A stretch of DNA of 64,000 nt from Dermatemys mawii. Lineage: Eukaryota; Chordata; Testudines; Dermatemydidae. The stretch's first letter is position 1. Each line of letters begins with the position of its first letter. The DNA is taken from assembly GCA_007922305.1 (NCBI GenBank), contig ML677348.1, positions 16,197,442 through 16,261,441 on the forward strand. Direction: 5' to 3'. A model generated the notes under the pieces. That model had not been told where the DNA came from. It ran no database searches and was given only the letters and a program-made list of their open reading frames with translations. Below, in pieces: positions 21,353 through 34,430 of the stretch. The translations under genes were made by a program, and so were the position numbers.

Positions 21353-24070
21353 GAAACATACCTCAAGTGAGTGACTTTGTAATACTAAAATGTACCAATA
21401 TTTAAGAAAATTTGCAGCTTCTTACATAGAAAGAGTTAAATTTTAAAGAAAATTTTGTTGCACTATAAATAGCAGTGTTATGACTGTAACTGATGCTTTT
21501 GTTGTCCTTTATATTTCTTACCCCCAAAAACTAGCTAGTGCATAAAATCTAATTCTCATTCAGCTAGATGAGAGAGTTCATGTAATAAGTCTTAGGTCTG
21601 GGCTATGGAAGCATTGTTTAATTTTCTCCTGAATTATGGTTCACCTTCCATACTCACCCAATTGACATATAGTTAACCGTATGAATCTAGGCTCAAATAT
21701 GTGGTCCTTGAATTTACAGAAGATGTAGGCAATGCCCCTAAGAGTAGTGTGTCACAAAACTGTGAGCCATAGTTTCTTGAACTCTTGTGATTGAATTCCA
21801 TAAGGGTTCATGAAAACCCTTTCAACAGTTGCCCCTTAAGTTAGTTCCTCACTGTACATCTCAACACATCCATTAAAGAATAAATATAAAATAAGGGTGA
21901 CAAAAAGAGTAATAATTCTGCAGATAAGGCTGACTGCAGAGGAGGGAGAGAAAGCTTTTCCATCAGCCAGTCGAATTGCTGAAATTGAAGATAAGGTGAG
22001 TAGCGATGGGAGAACCAGTTTGGATAAAATAACTGACCAAAACAGATTTTTGGAAATTCAAAGAGGTCAGAAAGGAACTTATTTTAAATTGATTTCCTTT
22101 TTGCATGACTCACCTTTTCCTGGCTTCAGATGGAAATGAAAGTGCCAAAATTCCAACAAATAAATCTATTCTGGAGATATAGCCACCCTGACTGAAAGCA
22201 GGAATGATATAGCCAGTCTTCATGAGATTTTCATCTCAGTTTTGCATACCTAAAATGTTTATATAAGCATTCAGGCCTTGAAGTGCTTGAATGAACCAAA
22301 CCTCTTGTGATACATACACACAGGAGGGAAGATGTACATTGGTACTCTTAATTGCTTTACTTTTGTGCACTTAATGCAACAAATAATGGGTGGTATTTTA
22401 ACATAGATATAGCTGCTAACTTTGTTATTTAGGTCTTATTTAAGCTTTGCCTAAAAGGCATATGAAACTGTATAATGAATTCTAGAAAAAAGACTTATTC
22501 TTATTAGACAGGAATGACAGTAATATACAACATACAAAGAGGTAAAGCAAAAACACTTGCAGCATAACATTTTTTATTATCTTTGATTTAGTTGCCTGTT
22601 TGTGGATCTGATCTTTCAGTCATGTAAAAATATAGTATTTTACTGCCCACACAAACCAGTGTCCTCACAAACCATCCCATATGTAAACATTCACCATCTG
22701 GAGTCACTCCATGTTGCTGTGGACTGGAGAAAAGCCAAACTATTTCCATTTTAGTAAGGCACACCTTTTAGATTAGGCCTCAACAAAACCGTCCCTTGTG
22801 CTTTAGTTATTTGAAACAACTTTTTTAAAAATCTCTTAACCTAAACAAGTTTCTTAAATATTCAAAATCAATATTAACAATCCAAACTAATATCTCCTCC
22901 CTAATATCATGGAAAATAAAATATGTGTCTATAATAACACATACTTCCACATTGCATTTTTTTGCTCCACGTATCTGAGTGAGTTTCCAGGCATGATTTG
23001 AATAAACTATTTTGCTGTACAGGCAATTTTGCTCAGTTTTCTATTTATTCTAATTCTAGGCATTTTATCCCTTCTGCCATCCTAATCCCACTTTGCCGAA
23101 TGTGCCCTGTAATATCTTGTTAAATTCACTAATAGTGTCTTCATTTCTAGAAAGGATTGTGACTAAGTGACTAATAAAGTATTATCTCCATATAAAGATA
23201 TTTGATATTCTTTATTCCCCATTATTATTTTCCAGATCTTTCCTAATATTATTAACATTTATTCTCTAATCAAATTAAATATTGTCAATAGCAAGGCCAC
23301 GCCCATGTCGCTTTGTGATTATATATTCAGCAAGCATTTCAGCAGCATCATTATTGCCGATTCATTCACAACTTAACACAGCTATTTTACCCACGTTCAG
23401 AAGTTTTGCTAGAACCAAACTTTTTTTAATGGTACAAACAGCTCAGTTCATTAGATGAATGGCTTTTGCCACATTAAGAGTACAACTTCCACCTGCTTTT
23501 GGCTGTTTTGAACAGATGCATTTAATATTGTCACTTGCCAATCTATTTTGGACAAATCTAACTTGAGGCATAGGAAGAAACTAGGCCTAAGAATCTAGGG
23601 ATCATACTTTTCAAAGTCTTAAAGGTGACTCCCATAAGCTTGAATTTGAGGTTGGAAGGATGTCAGTGAAGTTATGTATGAGACAGTGTCGGAAAGGAAG
23701 AATATTTTGGGTGCGATATTTTAAATAGACTGTAAAACTGAGAAATCACCATGGCATGGAGCAGGATTGTAACAGATAAAACAAAGAGGAATGGGCTAGA
23801 TTTTTATAACATAAAGGTGCAAGATTTGGTGAGAGCTACCAGGGAGGAGTAGTGAATGACAGAGAACAGTTAGAGATGACCAAAGATGTGAATCTTCATG
23901 AGGGGCAAGATAGTTCAATATTTAATGGTGACTGAGAAGGTGTAGGAGCTAAGGAAGCTCAGATTTTTTTTTTTAATCTGAAATAGCACTGGGTTATCCA
24001 GGCTGAGATACCTGAGAGGTGGGCAGTGCTGTGATAATGGTCTGATACAGAACAATCCTGGGGCGAGAAC
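21353..24070. other. AT-rich intergenic DNA, nothing recognised
   Basis: No exon, RNA or bounded repeat identified. 23550-23960 contains a GAGGTTGGAAGGATGTCAGTGAAG-type stretch that may be an old LINE fragment, but I cannot support it. Confidence 0.4.
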
Positions 24071-24081
24071 TAGATCTGTAA

Positions 24082-25655
24082 TATGCCAACATATTTATGG
24101 CTGACCTGGAACAACGCTTCCTCAGGTCTCGCTCACTCATGCCCCTTCTCTACCTAGGCTACATTGATGACATCTTCATCATCTGGATCCATGGCAAAGA
24201 AACTCTGGAAGAATTCCACCACGATTTCAACAGCTTCCACCCCACCATCAACCTCAGCCTGGACCAGTCTACACGAGAGGTCCACTTCCTGGACACCACA
24301 GTACAAATAATTAACGGTCACGAAAACCTACTGACCGCTTTGCCTACCTTCATGCCTCCAGCTTCCATCCTGGACACACTACACGTACCATCGTCTACAG
24401 CCAAGCACTGAGGTATAACCGCATTTGCTCCAACCCCTCAGACAGAGACCAACACCTACAAGATCTTCACCAAGCATTCTTAAAATTGCAATACCTGCAT
24501 GAGGAAGTAAGGAAACAGATAAACAGGGCCAGACGTGTACCCAGAAGCCTTCTGCTGCAAGACAAACCCAAGAAAGAAACCAACAGACCACCACTGGCCA
24601 TCACCTACAGTCCTCAGTTAAAACCTCTCCAACATATCATCAGTGATCTACAACCCATCCTGGACAACGATCCCTCACTTTCACAGGCCTTGGGAGGCAG
24701 GCCAGTCTTTGCCCACAGACAACCTGCCAACCTGAAGCAGATTCTCACCAGCAACCACACACTGCACCATAGCAACTCTAACTCAGGAACCAATCCATGC
24801 AACAAACCTCGATGCCAACTCTGCCGACATACCTACACCAGCAACACCATCACAGGACCTAACCAAATCAGCCACACCATCACTGGTTCATTAACCTGCA
24901 CTTCTACCAATATAATATATGCCATTATGTGCCAGCAATGCCCCTCTGCTATTTACATCGGCCAAACTGGACAATCCCTACGTAAAAGGATAAATGGACA
25001 CAAATCAGATATCAGGAATGGCAATATACAAAAACCTGTAGGAGAACACTTCAACCTGCCTGGACATACAATAGCAGACCTCAAAACAGCCATCCTTCAG
25101 CAAAAAAAACTTCAAGACCAGACTTCAAAGAGAAACTGCTGAGCTCCAGTTCATTTGCAAATTCGACACCATCAGGTCTGGACTCAATATTGACTGTGAA
25201 TGGCTCGCCAATTACAAGAGCAGTTTCTCCTCTCTGGATGTTCACACCTCCAGATCATCTGCTGGAAGTGGGCTTCACCCCGTCTGACTGAATTTACCTT
25301 GCTTTCTTGCCTGCTATTTATACCTGCCTCTGGAGATTTCCACAACATTCATCTGATGAAGTGGGTCTTAGCCCACGAAAGCTCATGATCCCTAAATCTG
25401 TTAGTCTATAACAGGCCTGCACAACTCGGAAAGCAGCGAGGGCCATATTACTGCAAAAAGCCCAGCTGCGGGCCGAAAAGCCTCGCCCTCACCCCGCCCC
25501 CATCCACTTCCCCCCACCCCACCGCTTGGCTTGCCCCACTCCTACTCACCCCCCACGGGCCACACAATGAGCCCATGCGGGCCGCATGTGGCCCCCGGGC
25601 CGCATGTTGTGCAGGCCTGGTCTATAAGGTGCTACAAGACTCTTTGTCGCTTTTG
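24082..25655 (+). mobile_element. Penelope-like retroelement, 5'-truncated, RT end plus GIY-YIG
   Basis: 24097-24411 encodes the C-terminal part of a Penelope-type reverse transcriptase with the catalytic YIDD motif in GYIDDIFIIW (about residues 22-31). 24486-25142 continues in another frame with the linker (ILDNDPSLSQALGGRPV), a Cys-rich stretch (CNKPRCQLC) and a GIY-YIG endonuclease segment (IIYAIMCQQC, then IYIGQTGQSLRKRINGHKS) ending at a stop near 25142. The family tail follows, with CACGAAAGCTCATGATC and GTTAGTCTATAAGGTGC (split by the hAT insertion at 25412). The two frames are separated by stops, so this copy is dead. An 11-bp direct repeat TAGATCTGTAA flanks it at 24071-24081 and 25656-25666. 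The right copy partly resembles the family's own end, so microhomology is possible. Confidence 0.85.
25412..25619. mobile_element. Short hAT MITE, 208 bp, nested in the Penelope tail
   Basis: The left end CAGGCCTGCACAAC and right end GTTGTGCAGGCCTG are perfect 14-bp inverted repeats. The 8-bp duplication GTCTATAA flanks it at 25404-25411 and 25620-25627. Removing it restores the Penelope tail GTTAGTCTATAAGGTGC seen at other copies. The interior is GC-rich (GGGCCGCATG repeats). Non-coding. Confidence 0.93.
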
Positions 25656-25666
25656 TAGATCTGTAA

Positions 25667-26592
25667 GTTGGCAGCAAGCTAGTGTAGTGGTAGAAGGTCT
25701 GAGACCATAGGAGTGGGTGAGATCACTAGAGCAATGGGTGTAAAGTGAAGAGACAAAGATTGCCTCAACTTAAAGTACAGTCTATTCTCACAAGAACACC
25801 TAAAAACGGGTGGTTCATGTCTGTTATCCTCAGTGATTTCTATATTGAAATTCTTCAGCTGACAAGTAGAGATATTTTAAAAAATGTTCAGCCCTTTGGT
25901 TAGCCTTATTTTGGTTGCATACATTTAACTGAGAGTATAACATGGTCTGCAGCAGCTTTATTACTGATGATGATATGCAGGAATTAAAATAATGATAATT
26001 ATTTAAAAAACGACTTGCAGAGCCCAAGACTAGTTTGAAAAGCTGGCATTTAAAATTATATTGTAAACTGAGGAAATTTGCTATGGAAATCATTGAGAGA
26101 CAACAAACATAGTCTACTACAATACCATTTTTATACATGCCTTTGAGAACCAGAATCTAATTTGTGTTATGTTGTACTCTGATGACACACTGCCCTTAAA
26201 CTAGGTTTGATTCATTAATGTTGGTGAGTTTAGTGAAATAAAAGTTATCATAAAGTTGTAAGTCATTAGTCAGTACAATGCCTAGCAGTAACAGATCTGC
26301 CCCTCTGTATTCACAAATGTCCAGCATGATTGAATGTATGCCATCTAGCACAACTAGATTAAAAATTTAGAGTATTACATGTAATAAGCCTTCTGGGTAA
26401 CTAATACATTTGCTAATATTTGAGTCTTATTCTTTTAAATGACAGAATTTCCCAAAAGGTCTAATCCCTGGATGGATATTTAATTGGATGCCATTCATGG
26501 ATTTTTCTCAAAATATGTGGACTATCATTTAATAACTGATTCTTGTGGGGCTTAGTCTGACTCTCACAGAATACTAATTGTTATTTGCAATG
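25667..26592. other. Nothing recognised
   Basis: AT-rich intergenic DNA. The 102-codon minus-strand frame at 25830-26138 has no domain character. Confidence 0.4.
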
Positions 26593-26805
26593 TAGCTGTA
26601 GCCATGTTAGTCCCAGAATATTAGAGAGACAAGGTGGGTGAGGGAATATCTTTTATTGGACCAACTGCTGTTGGTGAAAGAAATTAGGTTTTGAGCTTAC
26701 ACGGAGCTCTTCTTCTTGAGAGTAATCCCAAAAGCATGTCTCTTTCACCCATCAGAAGTTTGTCTAGTAAAAGATATTACCTCACCCAACTTGTGTCTCA
26801 AATAG
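26593..26805. repeat. Fold-back repeat related to retroelement termini
   Basis: Left arm 26624-26683 (GAGAGACAAGGTGGGTGAGG, AATATCTTTTATTGGACCAA) is complementary to 26733-26801 (TAAAAGATATTACCTCACCC, AACTTGTGTCTC). The outer left end GTAGCTGTAGCCATGTTAGTCCC resembles the TAGCCATGTTAGTTTGTATCC end at 793, so I tentatively place it with the Penelope-type termini. It has no coding capacity. Confidence 0.55.
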
Positions 26806-26917
26806 AATACTAAGTTTATTGAAGATTTAGATGTTTTCTTTCAATAAGATGTTTATCAAAGTGTTATCTTGGAGTAGACTAAATAGCCTACTAATAATTA
26901 TTTTATCACATTCTATA

Positions 26918-27258
26918 CAGTAGAACCTCAGAGTTATGAATACCTCAGGAATGGAGGTTGTCCATCACTCAGAAATGTTCATAACTCTGAACAAAACATT
27001 ATGGTTGTTCTTTCAAAAGTTTACACCTGAATGTTGACTTAATACAGCTTTGAAACTTTACTATGCAAAAGAAAAATGTGGCTTTCCCTTTATATTTTTA
27101 ATAGTTTCTGTTAAATGCAGTACGCTGCTGTATTCACTTTTTCTTTTTTTTTTTTTTGTCTCTGCTGCTGACTGATTGCATATTTCTGGTTCCAAATGAG
27201 GTATGTGGATAACTGGTCAGTTCATAACTCTGGTGTTTGTAACTCCAAGGTTCTACTG
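26918..27258. mobile_element. Tigger-like MITE, 341 bp
   Basis: The left end CAGTAGAACCTCAGAGTTATG pairs with the right end (AACTCCAAGGTTCTACTG), and flanking TA dinucleotides form the target duplication (26916-26917, 27259-27260). An inner repeat of the terminus (TTCATAACTCTG near 26988 and 27221) is also present. CAGT ends and a TA target are typical of Tc1/mariner-Tigger elements. Non-autonomous. Confidence 0.85.
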
Positions 27259-27260
27259 TA

Positions 27261-30200
27261 TTGAGTTTCTGATACATTGAACCAAATTCATAAAAGGGGC
27301 TATTAGGTATTTGAGGCCAGATTCTCGGCCCCTCTAATTCCTCTTTGCACCACCTAGCAGTTCAAGAGAGACTTCAAGCTATCCTAAAAGGACAGCTGCG
27401 GAGACCCTGGATCAGGGAAATCCCCCAATTGGGATAAGGACAGCATAGCTGCCTCTGTGACACCCTATCGTAGCCCGACTGGTGCATGGAGTATGGGTGG
27501 AGTACGCTGCAGTTCAGCAATTGTCACTCATGTCACGGCCCTTAAAGAGCCATTAAAAGCAGGCACAACTTAATGCTGCTCTAAGTTGTAATAGGCCAAA
27601 AAGACACCTTTGCTCCTAACCTCCCAGTTGTGCTGATTGTGAGTCTGATACAACTGATGAGCTGACTTGTGGCATTTGCGTCATTAGGATCAATAAATGC
27701 CATTTCTACTTTGTTACTTTTGAATTTTCTTCTTTTATTTTACCAGCTATTGTAACAATAGGAATGCAAATCTCATGCTCAGTCCATTATATCCATTAAT
27801 ACTCAGTCACACCTACATATTTGCACAAATAAATATTTTGTTGTAGGTTTGACCGAACTCTTTTAATCCTCTCATAAGATTGAAAAATAACATGGAAAAA
27901 ATATAACCTTTATCCCTCATCTAAAATAGAGTTTTCTCAGTAATATCTAACATATTCAATATCACCAAGGGGGAAAGGGGAAATTTCCAAATATAGATAT
28001 TTTGTTACAAGCTTAGGGGAGACTGATTCACTGTTCTTCCTGGAGTCTAGGAGAACTAAAATTTTATAGTCTATTTTTTAGTTTAAAATAAAGCAATGGA
28101 GGAAAAAAGCCTGCAATTCCTACCTTATTTTTTAATATATTGCAGTAAGGCCTAGAGGCTAGAGCCAGGGTCTAGATCTCCATCATTCTAAGTGTCTAGA
28201 AACAGGTAGTGAAGTAACAGTGCCTGCTCTAGAGCTTACAATCTAGGTAATTGATAAGAAACATCAGGTGGATGAAACCAAGAGGTAGGGGTGGGGATAC
28301 GGAGACGATAAGCATGAGAAAGTAACAATCATATGACCACATTTTTAGGTAGACTAGCTGTGCACACAAAATAGTGTACCACCTACCTAATTATCAACTG
28401 ACAGCGTTCTATAGGCATCAAAGATGAGTCTAAAGAAGGGATCTGACAGAAGATAAGGTCATGGCTTTATAGGGGAGGCTGTGCTTCACATAAGGGGGCG
28501 GCATGAGGGGAAGCGCAAAGGTATGTGTAAGAGAAATGAGTCAATAGGCAATAAAGGCTGGCAACACTGGCACATACTAACTATATTAAAACACTAAAAT
28601 AAAGCAAATAATTTTAAAGCTATTACCCCAACCACTTTACATAAAAATTAATAAACTGAACAACTCCCAAGTTTAAAAAGCTCTTAGGGACATAATTTAC
28701 TATATGAAAGTAAACTGTATAGTCAGTAAACTTGTACCTTGAGACTCTACAGTGACATTAAAAAAACTAAAGTGACAGTAAAAGCCACAGCCACTGATTG
28801 TGATTCAGAAGATCACTGCAACCAGATTCAAGTTCTGCAGCCCAGAATGTGAGACTGGAATTGGCTATATTGAGATGGTTGTTTGGCCTCAATTATTTTA
28901 CATTTCAGGCACCTGATGTATTCGTTTGAAAATCTCCTGATGGTGTATGTGAGCATTTTGACACAATTTAGTATGAAAATGCATCATCTCCTAACACAGT
29001 CAAACCTGAAGCAGTGCCACAAAGCCCTTTGGGTATGTTGTGGTGTGATGTGAAGACAGATGGAGAATGCTGTGTGCAGTTTTAGCCGGTGATATGCTAT
29101 GCCCTCCAAAGTTCAGTAAGTAGCTTAGAACCATCACAATAATAAATAAATATCTGCAAGACTAATGGCTTCCCCTCAGTCGTGTTACACCCCCTTCAAC
29201 TTCCCAAATTTAAAACATGCACCTTCCATTGTTTGTCCCCCTCCCCCATCCCGCAGCTCAGTAAAATAATCACAAAAAGGATTACTTATTCCTCTTTACA
29301 TACATTGAAATGCCATCACTTGCTCTTTATTTTGACATTTGATTGAACAATACAATGACATTGCCACAAGAAATTACTATCTTTATGTTTATTTCAGATG
29401 CATTAAGGAGGACTCTAAAATGACAGGCTGTCTCAGAAGCCGAGCTGTGGGACATAAAGGAAATCTGTCAGAATTGTGAATAGTCTTGGTGAGAAGGTGG
29501 ATCTAATAAGCTTAAGGCTGGGTGCATCAAACTTCTCCTAGGAATTTGCTGGACATGGGAGTACACATTTTTCTTCTCCTCCCCCGCTCCCCTGCCAGCA
29601 CTTCAACAGTGCTTTCCAGCAGAAAGGACATAAAAATATATAATTGAGAATTGGCACTGTCTGTGGTTTGGATGATCACTTATTCTAATAACACGTTTGT
29701 GTATATCTAAGGACCTAGAGGGTAGTGTTCGGAAAGTGCATGTCTGCCCTTAAGGGTCTCTCTTGGATAGCCAAAATGTCCTATTATCTCATTGCTCTGT
29801 AATGTATAATTCAGGCTTGACCAATTGGCAAAAGCAAATAGGACATATGCCCACTTTTGTCTAAAAAGTGGGGTGTGGAGGAACATTTGTGTGTGGGCAA
29901 GCAGCAATGCCAGCCCAACATGGCAGGGAGGGCTCGGGCAGGGGGCAGGCAGGTCTCAGGCGAACAGCGATGCTAGCCCTGTATGGGAGGAGGGATGAGG
30001 AGCTCAGGAGAACGCTCAGGCCAGCCCCACCGGCATCCCATTTTCCCTTTTGGATACATAGGCATAGCTAAGATGACCATCTCACCTCCAGCTTGGCTTA
30101 CCATGATGGGTTCTACTCTAGGCAACAGCCAAAGACCATTTTGAAGTTTTAGGCAGCACAGGATGTGGCTCCCCATTTTAAAACAGGGAGCATATAACAT

Positions 30201-32390
30201 CTGTGCTCCATAGTCTGCACTGACTTCCAATTTCTAATTGTAAATTAAGATGTTAGTTTCAGTCTATAAAGCCTAAAGTCTATAAACAGTCAGAGTCCTG
30301 GGTATGTTTAGACACCAATCTTCTATTTGTGAGAAATGCATGATGTTGAAGTAAACCACATGTGTGCCTAACCCACTGATGGTATTGTTCTCTAACAATT
30401 CAAAAATTGCTTCACAATCCTCCAAGGTCAGTGAGTCCTTAGGATATCTGCCAGTGAAGCCAGACTCTAGTTGAGGGGGAGGATACAACTGGATGCCCAA
30501 GACGACAGAATGGAAATCCAGTCCCTCTTCTTAAATCTTTACCATTTAAGTCCAGTTAAAAAAGCCAAATTGCATCTCAAGGCATTCAGCTTTTTAAAAT
30601 TTTGCACAATTGTGCTGAATCCTTTTCCCTACCCTTGATCCAGTGCCCTGCACTTTGTTTTGTTTGTGTCTGTTCATAACAGATACTTACAGCTATGCAA
30701 GACCCAAAGTTCAGGTTGCCACAGTCTCATTTTGTCAGACAAGATGTATGTAATCTACTGCTTTTCCAATTGAACAATCTGTACATAGAACACAAAATTC
30801 AGTCAGCATAAAGCCACAAAATTGTTATGCAGATAGTTGATCTAACTAGTCTGTATATTTAAATGAATACTCACTACGATGGACTGTGGCACTGCACTGT
30901 AGATGAGGCTTGCTTTGGGATGAGTGGTCGGAAGAAATTAGGTCCAGTTAGCACAAATCTACTCCTTCCCTCAGCCCTTTTATTATGTGTAGTCTACACT
31001 TAATCCAGTAGTTAAATAGCTCTTTGTTATATCCCCTGACCCAATGTTTTCCTTTGCTAGTGGTATGGTTTATATAGCTGGTCAGCTCTTCCAGCTATCA
31101 GAAAAGTTACCACGCAGAAAACACAGTAGTGTTTTGTTAGTGCAGTAATGTGAAGAATCCATAATATAACGTGTCATTAAAATTCATATCAAAAGGGACA
31201 TACTATGTTTGATTACCTTTGCATGTGCTAAAAAAATATTCCTGGGGTGATTAATATGTTTTGGTTTAATCCAAAAACATTAGAATTAAAATCATGTCCA
31301 CATAAAATTAATCCCTTTCCCAACATTTCCAGCTAAAGGTCCTTACAAGAAGAAACACATGTTTTTGCCCTGTAGTTGAAGTAATATCATTGGATAAATT
31401 TTATAATAATTAAACACACACCACGGTCCACTTACATGTAGGCATGTTTGGGAATTTCATTCTCTCTGTACATTTAATCTTGACTCCTAATATGGAAGGA
31501 AAAGCAAGTTGGCAGGTAGGTTATGAAGTGAATTACATTGAATGAGGTATGAAAACTAGCCGAAGGATTTAGTGTCCATTCCTTGAACACCAGGGTGTTG
31601 GATCCAGGGGAAACTCACAATGAATGGAATAAGATCAGGTACAAACACAAGAGGAAGTAATTTAAATGCCTAAGAATACATAACACTAACAAATGTTTAA
31701 CTAGGCTACCTCCACTTTATCTACTCCTTTCCAATGTCAAAATAGCCAAGGAACTTTCTGAATAACAATACTATAAACTTCCACTTAGTTTGGAGCTAGA
31801 TTGTACAGCCCTTACTCTCCTCAGTGAGCGCTTACTCATGTTGGAAACCCCACTGCCAGCTTAAGGAAGAGATGCACAATCTACTCCTCAGTAAAGAGGA
31901 AATTAGCTATGCCATGTTTGGCTCTAGATTTGCTTCAGGTCACGATTATGACCGCAGTTACCAAATCTCTCTAGCTGATTAATGATATTTCAACTGCACA
32001 GAAAATAGAATGAGTATGGAAGGAAAAAATATTTTTTTTCTGATCATTCGCCTAATCAGACACAAAAATGAAAGGATACATTCAAATTAGATATGGAGTT
32101 TCATGAACAAGCTGTTCTATTGGTGAGCAAAGGCATGTGGTGAGATCAGAACAGATGAACATAGTCTATATACACAGGAACATAGTAAATTGCTGCACAG
32201 GATGTTCAATCTCTCTTCCAAAACATTGCACATTTTCCAAAATAAGCACAGTCCCTACCCTTTCATTTAAAATATATACTCAAAATTAAATAATAAATGT
32301 TTTGAACCAGGGACAAAGGATCAGATTTTTAAAGACATTTAGGTGCCTAGTAGGATTTTCAAAAATGCCTAGGCACCCATTCACATTCTT
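27261..32390. other. Mostly unassigned intergenic DNA
   Basis: No host exon or RNA is visible. 28145-28260 (CAGTGCCTGCTCTAGAGCTTACAATCT-type block) is probably an old amniote LINE fragment, the continuation of the repeat type seen at 52570. 29860-30050 is GC-rich with repeated CAGCGATGC/CAGCAATGCCAGCCC blocks and may be a transposon core. 32320-32395 repeats TAGGTGCCTA/CTAGGCACC, also found near 37260 and 40805. The remainder is AT-rich with nothing recognised. Confidence 0.35.
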
Positions 32391-32689
32391 AGGCACTGTG
32401 AGGGGGTATGCAACCCATACTGGCCTGGCAGGAGCTGGGTGGGGCCGGAAGGGCCCAAGCTACTAATTAGGCTGCAAGCCAGGAAGTTAATTGAGGAGGA
32501 ATAGACTCACCTAGGCCAGAACAGGTGTGGCCTGTAGAAAGTCAGATATTTGACCACAGGGTAAGGGGTGGCTGCTAGGGAAGAGCAGGCAATCCCTGGA
32601 AAGGAGGAGGAGTGTTTGAGGCTGCAGGAAGGTAGGTTGCACAGCTTCCCTGAAAGGAGGGAGTGGAAAAGCTGGTGAGTGGTCAGTTA

Positions 32690-32775
32690 GGTAGGAAAAG
32701 CTTTCTGTGGGGAAGCAAAGAAATCCGCATGGAAAATGAATTCTGGGCACACACAGTGGCACTACACACGTACAG
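32690..32775. repeat. Fragment of the 58104-type element
   Basis: CTGTGGGGAAGCAAAGAAATC, the CATGGAAAATGAATTCTG stretch and CACACAGTGGCACTAC are the reverse complement of the left end region of the element at 58104-59237 (near 58110-58190). Only this end is present. Confidence 0.65.
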
Positions 32776-32829
32776 CAAGCAGTGCTTTACTCCAGCAACA
32801 CAGACCCGAACAAATATTATACTCATGTG

Positions 32830-34430
32830 CCTGTTATTTGCAGATGCTTACCCCCACCCAATGAACTATGAAATCCTGGGTAAGGAGCTCCTAGCCACTA
32901 AGACAGCCTTTGAGGAGTGGTGACATTATTAAGAAGGGGCTCACTATCCAGTCCAACTATATGCTGACCACAGAAACCTGGAATATCTGCTCAAGGCAAA
33001 GACATTAAACCAACGGCAGCTCTAGTGGGTTCTATTCTTCTCGTAGTTCAGTTTCACTATCACATGTTGCCCCAGAACCAGAAACAGCAAGGTCGACGGC
33101 TTGTCCAAGAACTTTGTTACTGAATCACATGGCTCTAGCTGGGAATCTACCCACATCCTCAAGCCCCACAATTTCCTGAATGCTGCTCCTTGCTTGGACT
33201 TAGTTGCACTGATTTGTTCTGACTCCGACTCAGAAATTCTGCCCAATGAACTAGCTGTCATCAACAGGGAACGATATGACAATCAGGAGGGGATCAAGTC
33301 TGTGAATAACGGCATTTATGTTCCTCCAGGTCAGGCTAGAGTGGCAGTCTTTCAGCTATAACATAACTCCAGTTGGCAGGACACAGGGGTTGCTTTAAAA
33401 CTCAGGAATTGATACCTTGATACCTTGCCTTTTCTGGTGGCACTGAATACGGGCTGTCATACCATTCTGTGATGTGGCTTGAGCCAAGACACCATGCCAC
33501 AAACCCTGCAGTATATGCCAATCTCTAGATACTCCATCCAGACCCTGGGCCACTATGACATTGAAGTTTATCGTGGGGCTCCCTGAGTCCAACAGTTTCA
33601 TGATGATCTTGACAGTGGAAGACCACTTCACCACAATGGTCTCTTTTGTGCCCTGTATTGGGTTACCTGCTGTCAAAGAGACACCCAGGGTCACAATTTA
33701 CAGCTCGAGTTTGGTGTGAGGCCCTACATTTTCTGAGGGTCCAGCCTCACTACTTCTCCACCTACCATCCTCAGTCCAATGGCCAGATGGAAAGGGTCAA
33801 TCAGATTTTATATTTACCACCATCAAGATGATTGCTCTGCACTACCACCCTACATGGAATTTGTGTACAATAATGGAGATCACGCATCCACAGGAAATAA
33901 ACAAACCCTCCTCTGCCAACTGATATCGCCCCTGATTCTACCCGCAACTACCTATGGCCCCTCCTAACTGCATCACTTCAGACTCTGTGCAGAGGATTCA
34001 TCAAAGCTAGCTACAAGTGACATGCAGACTCATCATCATCAGCCGGGCCCCACCTATTCAGTGATACAAAATATTTGGCTCTCGAAAAAGCACCCTAGCA
34101 TTAACAGACCCCTCACGTAAGATGGACTTCCAGTGCCTTGGCCCTTATCGAATCCATCACCAAGTTAATCAGGTCACCACTGAATGACACCTAACCTGAT
34201 ATCTCAAGATTCAGCTGCTATTCCACATGTCCCTCCTGAAACCCTATACCAAGAACTCATTTCCACACAGGACCCAACCACCTCCCCTGACAGCATGTGT
34301 ATAAGGCCACAAGGACTATGTCATGCATGAGATCTTGGATTCTCAATTCCAGCAGGGTAAACTTTTACACCTTACTGACTCGGAAGGCTAAGGTCCTGAG
34401 GACCATTCTTGGGAGCTAGGGAAATTACAT
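32830..34430 (+). pseudogene. Chromovirus-type Ty3/gypsy pol remnant
   Basis: Order of remnants on the plus strand: RNase H (YEILGKELLATKTAFEEW at about 32867-32920, then the ADHRNLEYLLKAKTLNQRQ stretch near 32955-33020), a zinc-binding-type region near 33470-33530, integrase core pieces (QFTARVW near 33697; STYHPQSNGQMERVNQ at about 33758-33805), and a chromodomain-like piece (YVMHEILDSQFQQGKL near 34317-34365) close to the end of pol. Protease and RT are absent, and stops and frameshifts are frequent. Presence of a C-terminal chromodomain points to the chromovirus lineage of Ty3/gypsy. Not functional. Confidence 0.8.

Noticed and set aside
24486..25142. 218-codon frame as a possible host gene with a GIY-YIG domain
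   Set aside because: It continues the Penelope RT remnant and is followed by the Penelope tail; a host gene is not needed to explain it.
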